From positions 61,086,042-61,150,041 of the forward strand of contig CM060734.1 in NCBI GenBank assembly GCA_030704615.1: a stretch of DNA of 64,000 nucleotides, given 5' to 3'. Positions 22,866-35,908 of the stretch are shown in pieces. Below the pieces are notes generated by a model. That model had not been told where the DNA came from. It did not search any database and worked only from the letters and a program-made list of their open reading frames with translations. The position numbers and the translations under genes are program-made. Each line of letters begins with the position of its first letter. The stretch's first letter is position 1. The DNA is from Takakia lepidozioides. Its lineage: Eukaryota > Streptophyta > Takakiopsida > Takakiales > Takakiaceae.

Positions 22866-23967
22866 GTGAGAGGCGGAAAGAAAGAAAGAAAGGCAGAGAA
22901 GGAATGGAAGGGATTGGGGAAGGGGCTGTCGGCGAGTGTGGGAGTGTTGAGGAAGATTGTGTTGACTTACTTATGTGGGGATATGGATCACTCTCAGCTT
23001 CACAGTGATCGTGTTCAACAAGTACATCTTAGATCGGAAGATGTACAACTGGCCTTACCCGATCAGCCTCACCTAGACACATGGCATTCTGTTTCACGCT
23101 CGCCTTTCTGCTTGTCCGCGTCTTCAAGTTCGTGGAGCCTGTGGGGATGTCCAGAGAGCTTTACATGTCGTCGTGTTCCCCATTGGAGCCCTCTATTCTC
23201 TGTCCCTGTGGTTGTCCAATTCGGCCTACATATATCTCTCTGTCTCCTTCATTCAGATGCTGAAGGCTCTAATGCCGGTGGCGGTCTACTCGACTGGTGT
23301 CCTGCTCAAGAAGGAGATGTTCAAGTCGCAGACGATGGCCAATATGGTTGGGATATCCCTGGGAGTAGGGGTCGCGGCATACGGTGAGGCCCAGTTTAAT
23401 GGCTGGTGGGTAATGTTGCAACTGGGAGCAGTGGCATTTGAAGCTATGCGCTTGGTATTGATCCAGATTCTTCTGACCTCGAAAGGCATCTCTCTCAACC
23501 CTATCACGTCTCTCTACTACGTTGCTCCTTGCTGTTTTTTGTTCCTCTCGATCCCTTGGATTCTGGTCGAGTATCCCGTTCTGAGGGAAACCTCGTCGTT
23601 CAAGTTGGATTACCTTGTATTTGGTACAAATTCTGCCTGCGCTTTTGCGCTTAACCTCGCAGTTTTCCTTCTAGTGGGAAAAAGTTCAGCTTTGACGATG
23701 AATGTGGCGGGCGTGGTGAAAGATTGGTTGCTCATTGCTTTTTCATGGTCTTTCATCAAGGACAAGGTCACCACGATCAACCTGATTGGTTATGGTGTTG
23801 CCTTCGTTGGCGTATGCTTCTACAACCACGCCAACTTGCAGGCACTCAAAGCCAAAGAAGTTCAGAAGAAAGTGCAGGCTGACGAGGAGGCTGACCTTCT
23901 TATGGAACACAAGCATGATAGACAAGAGGACGATAGCCTCCAGCCAGGACGAAAAAATGATGCTTAG
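22866..23967 (+). pseudogene. Triose-phosphate/nucleotide-sugar translocator-like protein (DMT superfamily), frameshifted
   Basis: The C-terminal 264 codons (23173-23967) are open and match plant TPT-domain transporters of the Golgi/ER type: [85 protein letters not shown], and a Lys/Glu-rich cytosolic tail. The N-terminal part is also recognisable but in three frames: VLRKIVLTY, then [20 protein letters not shown], then [20 protein letters not shown]. Breaks lie near 22975, 23070 and 23165. A functional relative would span the membrane about ten times and exchange sugar phosphates or nucleotide sugars. The clustered indels and the absent in-frame ATG argue for a recent pseudogene. Local sequence error is the alternative. 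Confidence 0.75.
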
Positions 23968-24002
23968 AGACTTACATTGGCTAACACCATTGTCCATTCT
24001 CG

Positions 24003-24480
24003 TTAGTCTGAGCCAGCTGCGGCCATTCCTTTCGAGGCACGCCATTACCTGTGCCTGCCTGTTTCTTTTCCGGATTAAGTCGAACACATTACCCACTGAC
24101 ACATTATATGCATGGGTTTATCCCTAACTGGGCAATATGGTGCTGGTATGTACCGAAGGTGTAATTTCATGAGACAGGTATGGCTGCAGCTGCTGGTCAC
24201 AAAATCAAGGCTGGGTTTGAGTTATGGCTGCAGCTGCTGGTCACAAAATCAAGGCTGGGTTTGAGTTAGTCTGAGCCAGCTGCGGCCATTCCTTTCGAGG
24301 CACGCCATTACCTGTGCCTGCCTGTTTCTTTTCCGGATTAAGTCGAACACATTACACCACTGCACATTATATGCATGGGTTATCCCTAACTGGGCAATAT
24401 GGTGCTGGTATGTACCGAAGGTGTAATTCATGAGACAGGTATGGCTGCAGCTGCTGGTCACAAAATCAAGGAGGGGTGTG
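24003..24480 (+). repeat. Tandem duplication, ~260-bp unit
   Basis: The block from about 24005 (TCTGAGCCAGCTGCGGCCATT) to 24215 recurs at about 24269-24473 with a few small differences. A shorter unit (TATGGCTGCAGCTGCTGGTC) is itself repeated between them. It lies just after the transporter-like gene and probably duplicates its 3' untranslated region. Confidence 0.85.
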
Positions 24481-25690
24481 AGGTAGAACCTGTGGAAAAC
24501 AATGTTTCTAGGAAGCGTGCGTCAACCCTCAACCCTCTCTCCTCTCCTTTCTCTCCCTCTCCCAAGTCATCCAAATGGCTTGTTTGCGAGCAGGATCTTC
24601 GGCTAATTTGTAGTTTAGACAATAATTTTGGATTGTCAATTTGAAGTACAATGGGATACCTCTTTACAATTTTACTCATGGCTGTAACGGATGTCAAATT
24701 CGGACTTTTAGCAGAGGGTATGACGAAAGAAAGGGATTGTTTTCTGGAGGGAAGAGAGTAAAGCTGCGCCCTTTCAAGTTGGCAGTTTTATCATCTTTGG
24801 ATTTTTGATATCATCTACGCAGGCTTTGTTGGTTTGATGGGGGTGTTCCTGTTTTGTTTGAGTGGGCTAATGCTGGCAGCCAGCTTAGCTAGTCAGGGTA
24901 AGGGATCTGGAGTTTTTCTTGGCTCCGGCCATGTTTGTCATAGATGTGCTTCTCTTTCTATTGGGTTGGTGTTCTTGGCGTTTGTTGCCTTCTATGTTTT
25001 CCTTTACTAGTATGTAACGACACGAAGTCTTTGGGATGCTGTTCCGTGTTCAGCTCAAGTTAACGAATCAAGAACTCCATCAGTTAATATTACTTTGGCT
25101 CTTGTCTCTCCTCTGAACAGTCATGGTAGTGTTCCCAAGCTAAACTGTACTGTGATGTTGTGAGTACCAGATTAGGAACAAGAGGTCTTGCAGAGAGCTG
25201 TCACATTGTTATGTCTGTTGCGGTCAACATCGGTAAGCACCGCATCAGTAAGCTCTTGACGTTTTCACTCCATGATGGCAATGGGCATTGAAAACTACTT
25301 GTCTGTTGAGTTGGTGTGTTGACACTGCTGGTCAGACTTGTGCTTGTGGAAGTCAGTAGCGACCTTCAAATATTAGTAGAGCACAGTTCCTGGACCTATA
25401 ATGGCCACGGGTTTTGGAAATGAATGTACCCTTTAGAAGTGGAAAAGTATCAACCATCCATGGTAGGGAAATCATCAACTTCAATTGCACCTCTAGAATT
25501 ACCATGGACTCCATTACACTAATATGGTACTTCTCATGTGCATACCTAATCATACATAGGCATTGGACCAACTTTATTACTGAGATGTGGCTTGCACCAT
25601 CACCTTCTGCATGGCTCATTTGTTGTCAACAACTATCCTTGTCACCATTGTGGACTAACCCCGAACTAGATCAAGCATGAAGCTCCTGTC
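24481..25690. other. Intergenic, no gene recognised
   Basis: Pyrimidine-rich and T-rich tracts with no recognisable frames. The right end probably includes the 3' untranslated region of the minus-strand oxygenase gene. Confidence 0.4.
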
Positions 25691-27487
25691 CTATGCAAAT
25701 ACAACATCAGATCGGAGCACATATTTGACACCTTTCAAAACAGCCTTGGCTTCATGTAATAGACATGAATCGCCATGTATGTGGACTAGTGCCATCCCAG
25801 CAATTGGAGCAACCTGTACAAGTAAACCATTGACGCATATGAACAGACACTAGAGTGAAATCCTCCTCTCCTCTAACTTGCAAATTGCCCCTACCCAACT
25901 AAAATAATAAGGAGGACAGGTGAGTACAACTCGATCAAACCCCTACCTCCTCGAAATCCAATGCTGCATCACTCTCAGACACTATCACAGTAAGAAACTC
26001 AAGACTTGTTTGAGTACCTCTCAGGCCCTCGCTTCATCAACAGAAGTGGTTTCGTTGAGGTCAATACTGCTCGGCTACTGCTGGATACCTTTGGTCTTAT
26101 ACCACCAGTCAAATAGACAAGCAGAGTGTATTCAGTGTGATGGCCTCCGCCAAGATCAATTCTCTCATCATAATGTGGGCCAAATCGCTGACCTTCCCCA
26201 TACCTGAACCACCATCCACTCCAGACTCATATGAACATCTTGTGTGCTCTCTGTGCTCAATCAATCACAGGATCAACCTGATTTAAAGCTCTCCTCAACG
26301 TCTGATCTCTCTCCTGATCATCCACCGCGTCTTCTTGTCTAATAATAAGACCACCCATCCAAGTCAAAAGGTGGCTATCATCAATCTCACAAATCCATCC
26401 AACCATCCACATGGAATCCAAATTTGCCCATGTCCATACAAGATCAACACCCACACTGTTTCAAACCAAGTTTGTGTTTGCAAAGATTTTCATTACCTCT
26501 AGAGGCATTGAGAGAAACCTGTAAAATCGGAAGTTCGGATTCAGACCCATGGCAGGCTTGCCTCCCACCATAATACTCTTAAAGAGTGGTTTTAGTCCTG
26601 CATTCCAGAGTTGGTCTGCAAGAACGCAGTCCCGTACAGCCAGGCGCTCATTGTCTCTGAAAGCCTCCCCTTTGGCGGGTCCCAAGCTGCCTTGGTGCTC
26701 CAACCCACGTGCTTCAGCAGCCTTGATAAACCCCTCACACTCTTCCACTGTCAAGAATTCACGTACCTACAAAGGCCGTGGGCATTCCTACAAACTTCAG
26801 CTACCATTCCAATCACACTTACAGCATAGGTGTAACTAAGGAAAAGAGGGCAATGAGGCCCTGCTCTACTTGAAAAGTCGAGAAACAATGCTCATATCAG
26901 TACACAGACTGTGTCAATTCGCACTGGAAGCTACTGAAACGGTCAACACAATGACCAATCACTGCTCCTTGGCTTGGGAGTAATTGCTCAGACTCTGTTT
27001 CTGTCCGGGTAGAAGATGTCGCACTCTCAGCTAATACAAACGTTTGGAGATTCAGCACAGAGGTATAGAGCAACTTGCAGACAATTCATCAAATTATGAC
27101 ATTTTCACATCCAATATCCGCGCGTCGGGTACTACAGTAACCCTCACGAAACTTTCTTGCAATGTCCATTGCCCCGACCCTAATCAGGAGATGAGACGGA
27201 AACATTGCGATGCAAATCGACATGCAGACCAAGACGAGCAGGTACATAGTGACCATCAATTCAACGCGCAGACGAATCGATTAAATAAAATTCTGAATAT
27301 TCGCACTATCCACATGTTATTGTCTCTTCTTCATCAAGCTCCTCTACCTTCTCCCCAACTACTGTAGGAAGCATGCGCATACCGTTAAAATGTTTTTAGA
27401 GTACAGAAGATCAGGGCACAGTGAGAGCTTCTTGGCGACGCAGGGCCATGGCAAGACCCGTTGGTTCTTCCCGCGCGCCGGCGGCAT
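25691..27487 (-). CDS. 2-oxoglutarate/Fe(II)-dependent oxygenase (prolyl 4-hydroxylase-like), spliced
   Basis: Exons on the minus strand: 27487-27383 (starts MPPARGKNQRVLPWP), 26766-26519 (VREFLTVEECEGFIKAAEAR through NPNFRFYR), 26203-26106 (YGEGQRFGPHYDERIDLGGG) and a last exon 25813-25691 (VAPIAGMALVHIHGDSCLLH and then RSDVVFA, stop). Phases agree at the first two junctions. The Fe-binding H-x-D (HYD) is in the third exon. The distal His and the basic 2OG-binding residue lie in the last (LLHEAKAVLKGVKYVLRSD). One exon between 26105 and 25814, which should carry the GGETVFY-like strand, could not be placed; a diverged candidate (DLNETTSVDEARA) lies near 26040. The family hydroxylates an unidentified substrate. 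The gene shares a 317-bp upstream region with ribosomal protein P1. Confidence 0.8.
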
Positions 27488-27804
27488 AGCTGCCCGCCTG
27501 CAGCATCACCCGCTCTCGCGTGCCTGTGAGCTGCAGACCGCAAGGTCACCTGCACGACGAGAGAGACGACGATTGGATGAACGTTCTTGGCATGGGATGT
27601 GGATGACAAGACGATGTAGATGGATGAGATATTGGCCCTAGCACAATATCTAACGGTTTGAATGTGGCCACGTGTTTCATCTGACGGCAAGCAGAAAGCG
27701 AGAGGGCGGCTCGCTCGCACTTTTGTGTTCCTCGCTCGCTCTTTCTCTTTCTCTTTGAATTCTCCTTGTCTGGATTCTCGAGTGCGGCGTCTTGTTGAGA
27801 AGCG
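27488..27804. promoter_or_regulatory. Short divergent promoter region (2OG oxygenase / ribosomal protein P1)
   Basis: Only 317 bp separate the start codons of the minus-strand oxygenase and the plus-strand P1 gene. Close to P1 is a pyrimidine-rich stretch (CTCGCTCTTTCTCTTTCTC), typical of the TOP-like or CT-rich leaders of plant ribosomal protein genes. No clear TATA box is seen. Confidence 0.55.
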
Positions 27805-29366
27805 ATGGCCGCCGTGGCGCACAGCGAGCTTGCCTGCACTTACGCTGCTCTGATTTTACATGATGACGGCATTCCCATCACTGTATCCCGCTATGCAATA
27901 CTAGGGCTCTGGATTATGGGATTGATGAAAGGGTTTGGAGGGATGGATTTGGTATTTTGTGTCAGGAAGAGGCAGAGAGGGTTTTGATCGACACCGGGGG
28001 TTTCTCACTTGAAGGGATAGGTTCGTTTTTCAGGCTGGCAGTGGAGAGGGGTTTAGTTTTCGGTGGGAAAGTCGAGCATTGCTTGGAGTGGTTTTAGGGT
28101 TGACTGTGTACGTGGTGTTTGGTAGCGGATCAGAGTTTTTCCTTAACAGGTGGTGCAGGCCGACAAGATTGCAACGCTAGTGAAGGCCGCCAATGTGCAA
28201 GTGGAGTCTTACTGGCCCGCTCTGTTCGCCAAGCTATTGGAGAAGAGAAGTGTTGATGACCTCATCACCAATGTTGGATCAGGTAAGTGATAGAGCTAAG
28301 GTGTAGAAGTCGTAGCCTACACGAGATGGTAGCTTCTTGCGGGCTAGAGGAGAGGGTTATTCCATATGTGTTGACGGCAACGCCGTGATATTCAGAGGCG
28401 CGTCTTGAAGTTGGTTAGCATGCAGTCACTTCGGTTGTAGAGTCTAATGGGTAGGAATATGAGGATGGAGACGGAAGTGAGGTGACAGAAACTGCAAGCG
28501 AATAACTAGCATACCTCATTCTGTTACCTAGAGAACCTCCGCACCTTCAGTGAAAGGGTTCAGTGTATTCGGCTCAAAACTGTCGTGAACTTGTCGACAT
28601 ATGAAGCTCATATGTGGAAGCTGTCACATGTATCACTGGCAGGAGGTGGCGGCGCTGTGGCTGTGAGCAGTGCACCCGCTGCTGGAGGTGGGGCTGCAGT
28701 AGAAGCTGCCTCCAAGGAGGAAGAGAAAAAGGTATTTTCCTCACCTGAGGTTGCCCAAATTCTGAGCTCCATGGGGCACTTGGTTACGAGTTAGGGGTCA
28801 GATGAAGTCCAGATGAATGTCTATGGTTAATTAATCGAGCTCTGCAGCAGCCCTCTGATTCTCCCTTGCTTGTAGACTGAAATCCTAGGGCGAAGGGTAT
28901 TTGTGACACCTGTTTTAAAAGTGATTTGTAAGCAGGCTCGTCACATTCTATCCATTGCACCATTTCATGCGATGATGCTTACCAGCTCAAAAACTAGTAG
29001 AATGTACGAAGTTCTAATGTAGTAGTCTTAGTTCTTGCACACATATGTTGTCCGTTGTCAGTGGCCTTTGATGTTTGGTTACCTCGCAATTTTCTGAGTT
29101 TACCTATGCTCTCATATTGTTATAATCTTCTGTCAGTCATGGCTGAGATGGGTGCATTATCGGAACTTGCTGTTAGAGCCTGTAGTCCCCATTGTTATTC
29201 AATGTGCATGGGACTTTTAAGTATGTGATATGGTGATGAAACCTTTCTGGCTATGAGCTTGAAGGCAAGTGTATTATGGGAAGAGCTAACTTGTGCATTG
29301 TCTTTCGTGCAGGAGGAGGTTAAGGAAGAAAGTGATGATGACATGGGCTTCAGCTTGTTTGATTAG
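27805..29366 (+). CDS. RPP1: 60S acidic ribosomal protein P1, 4 exons, 114 aa
   Basis: Exons 27805-27882 ([20 protein letters not shown]), 28159-28282 ([20 protein letters not shown] and [17 protein letters not shown]), 28643-28731 (Gly/Ala-rich hinge ending KEEEKK) and 29313-29366 ([17 protein letters not shown], stop). Phases agree and the total is 114 aa, normal for P1. The N-terminal helical domain dimerises with P2 and binds P0 on the ribosomal stalk. The C-terminal DDMGFSLFD is the invariant tail that recruits translational GTPases. Exon 2 uses the second of two adjacent AGs (28158), which gives the conserved ITADKIATL. The gene looks intact. Confidence 0.95.
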
Positions 29367-32300
29367 ATCAGTACTTCAAAAGGATGCAGGACTCCTGCTC
29401 TAGACAATGATTAGAGCTTCTGCTGTTGAGGTCAGACACTGTTATTGTTTGTAGTATTGGGTTTAATTGCCCTGCATGGGGGTGTGCTAGTAGGCTGTCA
29501 ATGCAGCTTTTGAGTTGGTCAAGTCCAGATCGTTTGCATACTCGTCCATTTTGGTTGACTTATAATTGCGGAAGCATACCTTGAGGTTTTTGTATCTCAG
29601 CATCTGTGCAATGTCATGATCAGTTATCTTCGAATCCCTATTCACTCATGAGTTTTAACAACCTTGTTGAGGCCACATTGTCTAGAGGCAGTATTGATAA
29701 TCAAATCACTCAAATGTAATATGATGCTGATCAAACAATTCAGGAGGCAGAGTTGGTACTCATTGCAGCTGGTTGTGCACCTCATTTGAGCCTTGGAAGT
29801 TGTCTTTACTGTACTTGCACTTAGCATATTGTCTTGACAGGTTTGCTACTGGAGTCCCACATTAGAGTTTAGTTTCTGGGAATACTGGAAAATCTCTTTC
29901 GGTCAGTAGAGTGCGATACTAAATTGCCCAAAGCATCTCATGATGAAAAGGTTTTTTCTTTTTCTCCATTCTATGATAAGGACTGGCCCTAGGTGAGAGT
30001 CAAGAAATTGAGAGAGGGAAAAAATGGCCTTTCACCAGCCATCAGGCAGAGTAACAGAGGGGACTGTACCTTCCCAAAATAAGCCACTCGGAGAGGATGC
30101 AAAAAACAGAGATCCACTAAGAAGAATTAGAGCAACCTTCAGAGCTTGAGGCTATTTTCTTCTCTGGAGTAAAATGTGATTTAATTTTCTTCCTTTTTTT
30201 AATTCTTCTTAATTTATCTGGGGGAATTGGATTTCCCTTCAATAATTCGAATAAAGTTAATATGGGCTTCCTCACTTTGACCTAAATAAAAAAATAAATA
30301 AATAAAAACAATGTGATTTAAAGAAATAAGAGAAAGAAATTTTCCACAAGGATTTCCTCTTCCTTTACAAGATTGCCACTAGTGTCTCTTTTAAAAAACA
30401 AGAGAAAAAATGCTGGTGCATGTGATAATTTCATTAGCAAGACTTTTCATTTGCATGCCATACAATGGTTTGAACATCCCAGACGAAGATCCAAGCATTA
30501 GTGGTTTAATCACATGACATTGATGCTCAAGGCGACCATTGTCAACCACATCTACATGAGTCGACCCTCTTTAAACGTTATGCATGAAGAATATAGAAAA
30601 TATAACATTTACACATACATAACAACTAACCATAAAAGAGGACGCAACTTATTTCAGACCATAACAATTATAAATATCACACTTAATGAGGTCAACTACA
30701 GGGGAAACAACATTTATTCATTAATTTGTTGCATTTCTGAGTTTGTTCCTCGCGGTGTGTTTAATTCATGACTCTTTGGGGCTTTTTTTTTTTCCCCTTT
30801 AATAAAATTAGTGAGGACTACTTCCCCGCTTTAAATAAAATGAAATAAAATCCATTCGTCAAGAATTGGATGGCCTGGTAGTATAGCTACTTTTGAATTG
30901 ACACTGAAAACAATAGATTTGTGAATTGAGGTTGTTGGATAGTATGTAGATCGGCTTCAACTTATAGTGCATACCATACGATTGAGAGCACTAAGAGTTG
31001 AGATGAGAGAAACCACATTTGTGTTTGCACCTCTCTATTTGAGTTTGATAGACCAAATTTATGGTCAACTTTTGTTGATGGACATACCTATGAAATGAAG
31101 TACTAATTCACACCATCTAATTAGAGGTGCATAATGACATATAACAACTAAAGAGGGTGCTTTAACAACGAAGAGAGTAGGATTTTCCTTACACTTATCA
31201 TATAACACTCTTTCACTCTTTTCTAGTGGAAAATTCTGAAGTCTAGAACAAATGTAACAATGAAAGAGATATAACATGTAAGAAGGTAGAGGCGACTGTA
31301 CTTGTCTCCTTTATATAGTCTCCTTGGGCACAAACAGATGGGACAAAACCAAACAAATGAATATCCCCTCATAAGATTTGAAGACTACGTAGACCAAGAC
31401 CAAGACCAACTCAAAGATGCAATGATCCTATCGGTCGAGGGCATTTTCTTTGTCATATTGTTTCACATTACAAACCAAGACCATGAAAGTTATGAATAAC
31501 ATGGCATTTTGGTTGTGGCGTTGATTATGGCGGAAGATTGTTGGTCCAATTATTGAAACTGGACCAGGAATGCAAACATTCAAATGTAGTTTCTTCAATT
31601 GTCGTGACCATAAGTTAGAATCAATCGTGAATGTCGCTTTTGAAAGCCAAGGCCTTAAACACAAGTCCAACTTTGGTCCTACAATATTAATAATTAAATA
31701 ATCATATGGGGACTAAGATATGTACTAATTTGTTTCAATTGGTCCATATGTTTTTTGGTCTTGGTCCATAGTCTAAAGTGGGCCTTAAACACACCATGAA
31801 GTCATTAACATTAACCCCATCCAACATTGTGGGAACATTTGACTGGGGTCATACTTATCATTTGACCACACTTCTAGCTGACGTTGAGAATGCGAATGGG
31901 TTATGCGATGTGAGTGCCTTGAAAAGTGGACGTCACTAGCAGCTTGTGTAGGGGTGGATCTTTTGTTGGTGCATTATAGCTTGAGATGACTGGAACGTGT
32001 ATGTTTGCTTTCCAGACTGATTGTAATTTGACCCCATTGATGGAGTAGTACTATGACTTATATTTCTGTTTCCAAACATATTACCCCTATAACCGTGTAT
32101 TGTGCTCTCCCAGCCTTTTTTTCTGCTGGCATACGGCACCTGGTACTAATGCCTACCTAATTCAACGCTACACGTGAACTTGAAAGTTCAGTAGAGCCTT
32201 TGAAGGAGAAATAATTAAGAGGCCTGATTGGTGAGTGGTATTCACTTCCGTGTTTTTTTTTTCTTACAAATTAACAAAAAGCCTTCAGGGCCTCTACAGT

Positions 32301-32773
32301 GGTTATTTTTTCCACTGGCATTGACATTTATTCTTGATTAATTTGATTAAAAGGGTCTCCGTCCCCTTTCCTTTCAAGGAAAAAAAAAACAATAGGAATA
32401 ATGTAAAACTTAATACAAGCCTGCCATTGGCTTGCCGGTTGTGTGGGCTCCTCTGACAAACCCAGTGTCAAATCTTCCCCACACCCTCTTATAGTCTGCA
32501 CTGGATAAACTTAAGAAAATTTTACTCCCCTACACTAGCAAATGGTAAGTGTTATTTTTTAACAAATGCTTACTTCCCTCTTCATTGATTCCCCCCTAAT
32601 AAATGTTAAGTGCACCATAAAGGCAACGGCATATGCTCTAGCTAGCCTCAGATAAGCTCCATAAGTTAGCTCTAGCTAGGTTAAGATACAATTACACTCT
32701 GCAACATAACCAAGCATAGGATTAAAAGGTAATCATAAGGTAATATTTATGTAATTAGAAGCTAATACAATAG
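29367..32773. other. AT-rich gene-poor region
   Basis: No recognisable gene on either strand. There are A/T homopolymers and AAATA repeats (about 30288-30308). Near 30785-30850 and 32245-32390 are similar pairs of a T-rich tract followed by TTAATAAAATTA- or GATTAATTTGATTAAAAG-like sequence and an A-run, possibly degenerate short retroelements. Ends could not be defined. Confidence 0.4.
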
Positions 32774-33165
32774 CCAAGCATTAGATGGGCCCTGGAGTTG
32801 AATGCGAGGGAGCCGGTTCAGCCAGTGTGGACCCCCCGCCACCCCACGCCCACCCCCGCTTCCATCGCCCGCACACCGCGCGGCACCCCCTCCTGCGCCT
32901 CATGTTCCCGCTGCCAGGACATGAGACGTGCCCTCTCCCGTATCCCCATCCCTCCTCCCGTCCTGCCCTCATGCATGGCATCGCCCTCCATCCCCCATGC
33001 ATGCCTTCATCCTCGCCATGCTACATGGTATCCCAATGCCCTCTTTCAAAAATCGTGTCAAACTGGTTGCTTAGCTCCTCCTGCTCGTTTTCACCACTCC
33101 AAAATCTCCACACTGTAGACATAAGCTGGTTTAGCATCTGTGTACATTTGGACATGTTCGTATGT
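32774..33165 (+). repeat. Left arm of 390-bp inverted repeat framing the PPR pseudogene pair
   Basis: From CCAAGCATTAGATGGGC to GACATGTTCGTATGT this matches the reverse complement of 38585-38965 with few differences. It contains a GC-rich, Pro/His-coding leader (MGPGVECEGAGSAS frame) shared by both PPR units. Its composition is unlike the AT-rich DNA to its left. Confidence 0.85.
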
Positions 33166-35908
33166 CCTCATTGTGGAGAGTCCAATGGAGCCCAAAGCGA
33201 GCAGAATGAATGTTGTTGAAAGCTCACCAGCACGCCTTCGTAAAGGAACTTGCCAAAATGTTGATGTTGCGGATTTTCGGGCACAAAAGTCTACCTTGGA
33301 GCACGGAGCGAAGCTGGCATGAGTTCTTCAAAGATCCTTCACGATGGCGGGACAACCGTAATCGCAAGGTGTGGCTATCTCTTAATGTATGAGGTGAAGA
33401 AGTTTGGTTGAACGAAATGTGGTGTCATGGAACGTGATGATCGCAAGATATGCACAACACGGGTGTGGGATGGAGGCTTTGGAGACCTACGAGCAAATGA
33501 TGCGCGGAGGGGTGAAGCCCAACCATATCACGTTTTTTTGCGTTTGCATGCGCGAGCCCGGAAGCCGTGGAAAATGACAAAGAGGTCCATGGTGATATCG
33601 TCAAAGCTGGAATAGTACCAGACGTCATTCTGAACACTGCCCTGGTGGACATGTATCCCAAATGTGGGAGCATTGAAGATGCACAGGGGTTGTTCGACAA
33701 TATGGCTGAACAAATTGTGGTGTCATGGAACGCGATGATTGCATGATATGCACAACAAAGACGCGGGATGGAGGGAAGCCCCAACCATATCACATTTGTT
33801 TGTGTTTGTAATGCATGTGCAAGCCTGGCAGCCTTGGAAAAGGGCAAAGAGGTCCATGGTGACATCGTCAGAGCTGATATTGTACCAAATGTCACTCTAA
33901 ACAATGCCCTCGTGGACATGCATGCCAAATGTGGGAGCATGGAGGATACAAAGGGAGTGTTCAACAATATGGCCTAACAAGATGTGGCGTCCTGGAATGC
34001 TATGATTGCAGGATATGCCCAACATGGTCGTCATAGGGAAGCCCTGCAACTATTTGAAGGAATGCAAACAGAAGGCTTGAAGCCGGACAGTATCACCTTT
34101 ATATGTGTTCTCTCTGCATGAAGCCACACTGGCCTACTGGATGAAGGAAGACGTCACTTTGATTCCCTGAGTCAAGATCATGGTGTCTCTCCGACAGTAA
34201 AGCACTTTGGCTGCATGGTGGATCTTCTTGGACACATGGGGCAATTGGATGAGGCAGAGGAGCTCATTAACAAAATGCCAAAGAAACCAAATGCTATGGT
34301 TTGGAGGGCCTTGCTTGGTGCTTACAGAATCCATGGCAATGTGGAGATGGCTGAACGTGCTGCAACATCTATTCTCAAGTGGGATGAACAAGATGCCGCG
34401 ACTTATGTGTTGCTATCAGCAACATCAGTGGCACAATTGATAAAATCAGGCACTGCTAATATATTTCACCCTGTTTTTCCCTCTTATCGAAATCGGCCTT
34501 AAGTTTTCATGTTGATTTCTGCAAGTTACTGGTTGAGTGAACCTTTGATAGTTTGCAATGTGTGTGCAAGCTTGGCAGCTCTGGAGAAGGGCAAAGAGCT
34601 CCATGGCGACATTGTCAGAACTGCAATTGTACCACATGTCATTCTGAACAATACCCTCGTGGACATGTATGAAGGGAGACTTGTTCGACAATATGGTTGA
34701 ACGAGATGTGGTGTCGTGGAACGCGATGCTTGCAGGGTATGCTTGCAGGGGCGCTGGATGGAGGCTTTGGAGACCTATGAGCAAATGATCGGGGAAGGGG
34801 TGAAGCCTGACCACATTTAACGTTTGTGTACGTTTGCAGTGCGTGTGCAAGCCTGACAGCCCTAGAGAAGGGCAAGGAGATGCATGGTTCCATCGCTAAA
34901 GATGGAATTGTACCAGATGTGATTCTGAGCAATACCCGCGTGGACATGTATGCCAAATGTGCCAATGTGACAATAGGAAAGTATCCAGAAACAGGTAACA
35001 GAGATGATGAGAAGCTGTGGAGTGAATATTTTTCTGACCCCAGTGCTTGTGGTGTGCTTGTGCAAGCCTGGCAGGCCTGGAAAATGGCAAAGAGGTCCAT
35101 GGTGACATCATCAAAGCCGGAATTATACCAGATTTCATTCTGGACATTGCCCTGGTGGACATGTATGCCAAATGTCAGCATTGAGGATGCGAAAGGGAGT
35201 ATCTGACAATATGGCTAAACGAGGTATGCTGTCATGGAGGGCAATGATCGTAGGATATGCCCAGCATGGTTGTCATAGGGAGGTCCTGCAACTATTCTCT
35301 ATGTTTCTCTCTACATGCAACCATGCTGGCCTACTGGATGAAGGAAGATGCTACTTCGATTCCCTGAGTCCAAATCACGGTGTGACTCCGACGGTAAGGC
35401 ACTTTGGCTGCATGGTGGACCTTCTTGGGCGTGCGGGCAATTGGATGAAGCAGAGGACCTCAATACTAAAATGCCAATGGAACCAGATGTTGTGGTGTGG
35501 ATGGCCTTGCTTGGTGCCTGCAGAAGCCATGGCAATGTGGAGATGGCTGAACTTGCGGCAACATCTATTCTAAGTGGATGGCCAAGATGCTGTGACTTAT
35601 GTGTTGCTATCAAACATCTATGCTGCAGCTGGCAGGTGGAGGCAGGGTATGTGCCTTACACACTTTACGTGGAGCAAAATGAATTTTCTCTTTGTCACCA
35701 CAGTGAGAAGCTGGCCATTGGTTTTGGGCTCATCAGCACGACCCCTAGGACACCTCTCCGTCTCATCAACAATCTTTGGGTGTGTGGTGATTGCCACACC
35801 TCCACCAAATTCAGCTCAAAGATTTTTGGCCGAGCAATTGTTGTACGGGAAGCTAACCGCTTTCATCACTTTGAAGATGGGGTATGTTCTTGTGGGGATT
35901 ACTGGTGA
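32785..35908 (+). pseudogene. PPR-DYW RNA-editing factor, degraded, with PDF-like segment
   Basis: A decayed PLS-class pentatricopeptide gene. After the shared leader, 33220-33392 encodes a segment like the PDF motif of plant organellar single-strand DNA-binding proteins (SWHEFFKDPSRWRDNRNRK). Then come several PPR motifs in changing frames ([80 protein letters not shown]), partly duplicated at 34.5-35.2 kb, and finally a DYW deaminase-like domain ([17 protein letters not shown], stop after CSCGDYW at 35908) with the H-x-E and C-x2-C zinc signature. Such proteins bind organelle RNA and edit C to U. Many stops and frame changes, plus an inserted non-coding piece at about 34430-34550, show that it is non-functional. 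Confidence 0.85.

Noticed and set aside
32785-33219. The Pro/His-rich 144-codon frame as an independent protein gene
   Set aside because: It is the shared GC-rich leader of the two PPR units, duplicated inverted, and its frame diverges between copies. Composition alone explains its length.
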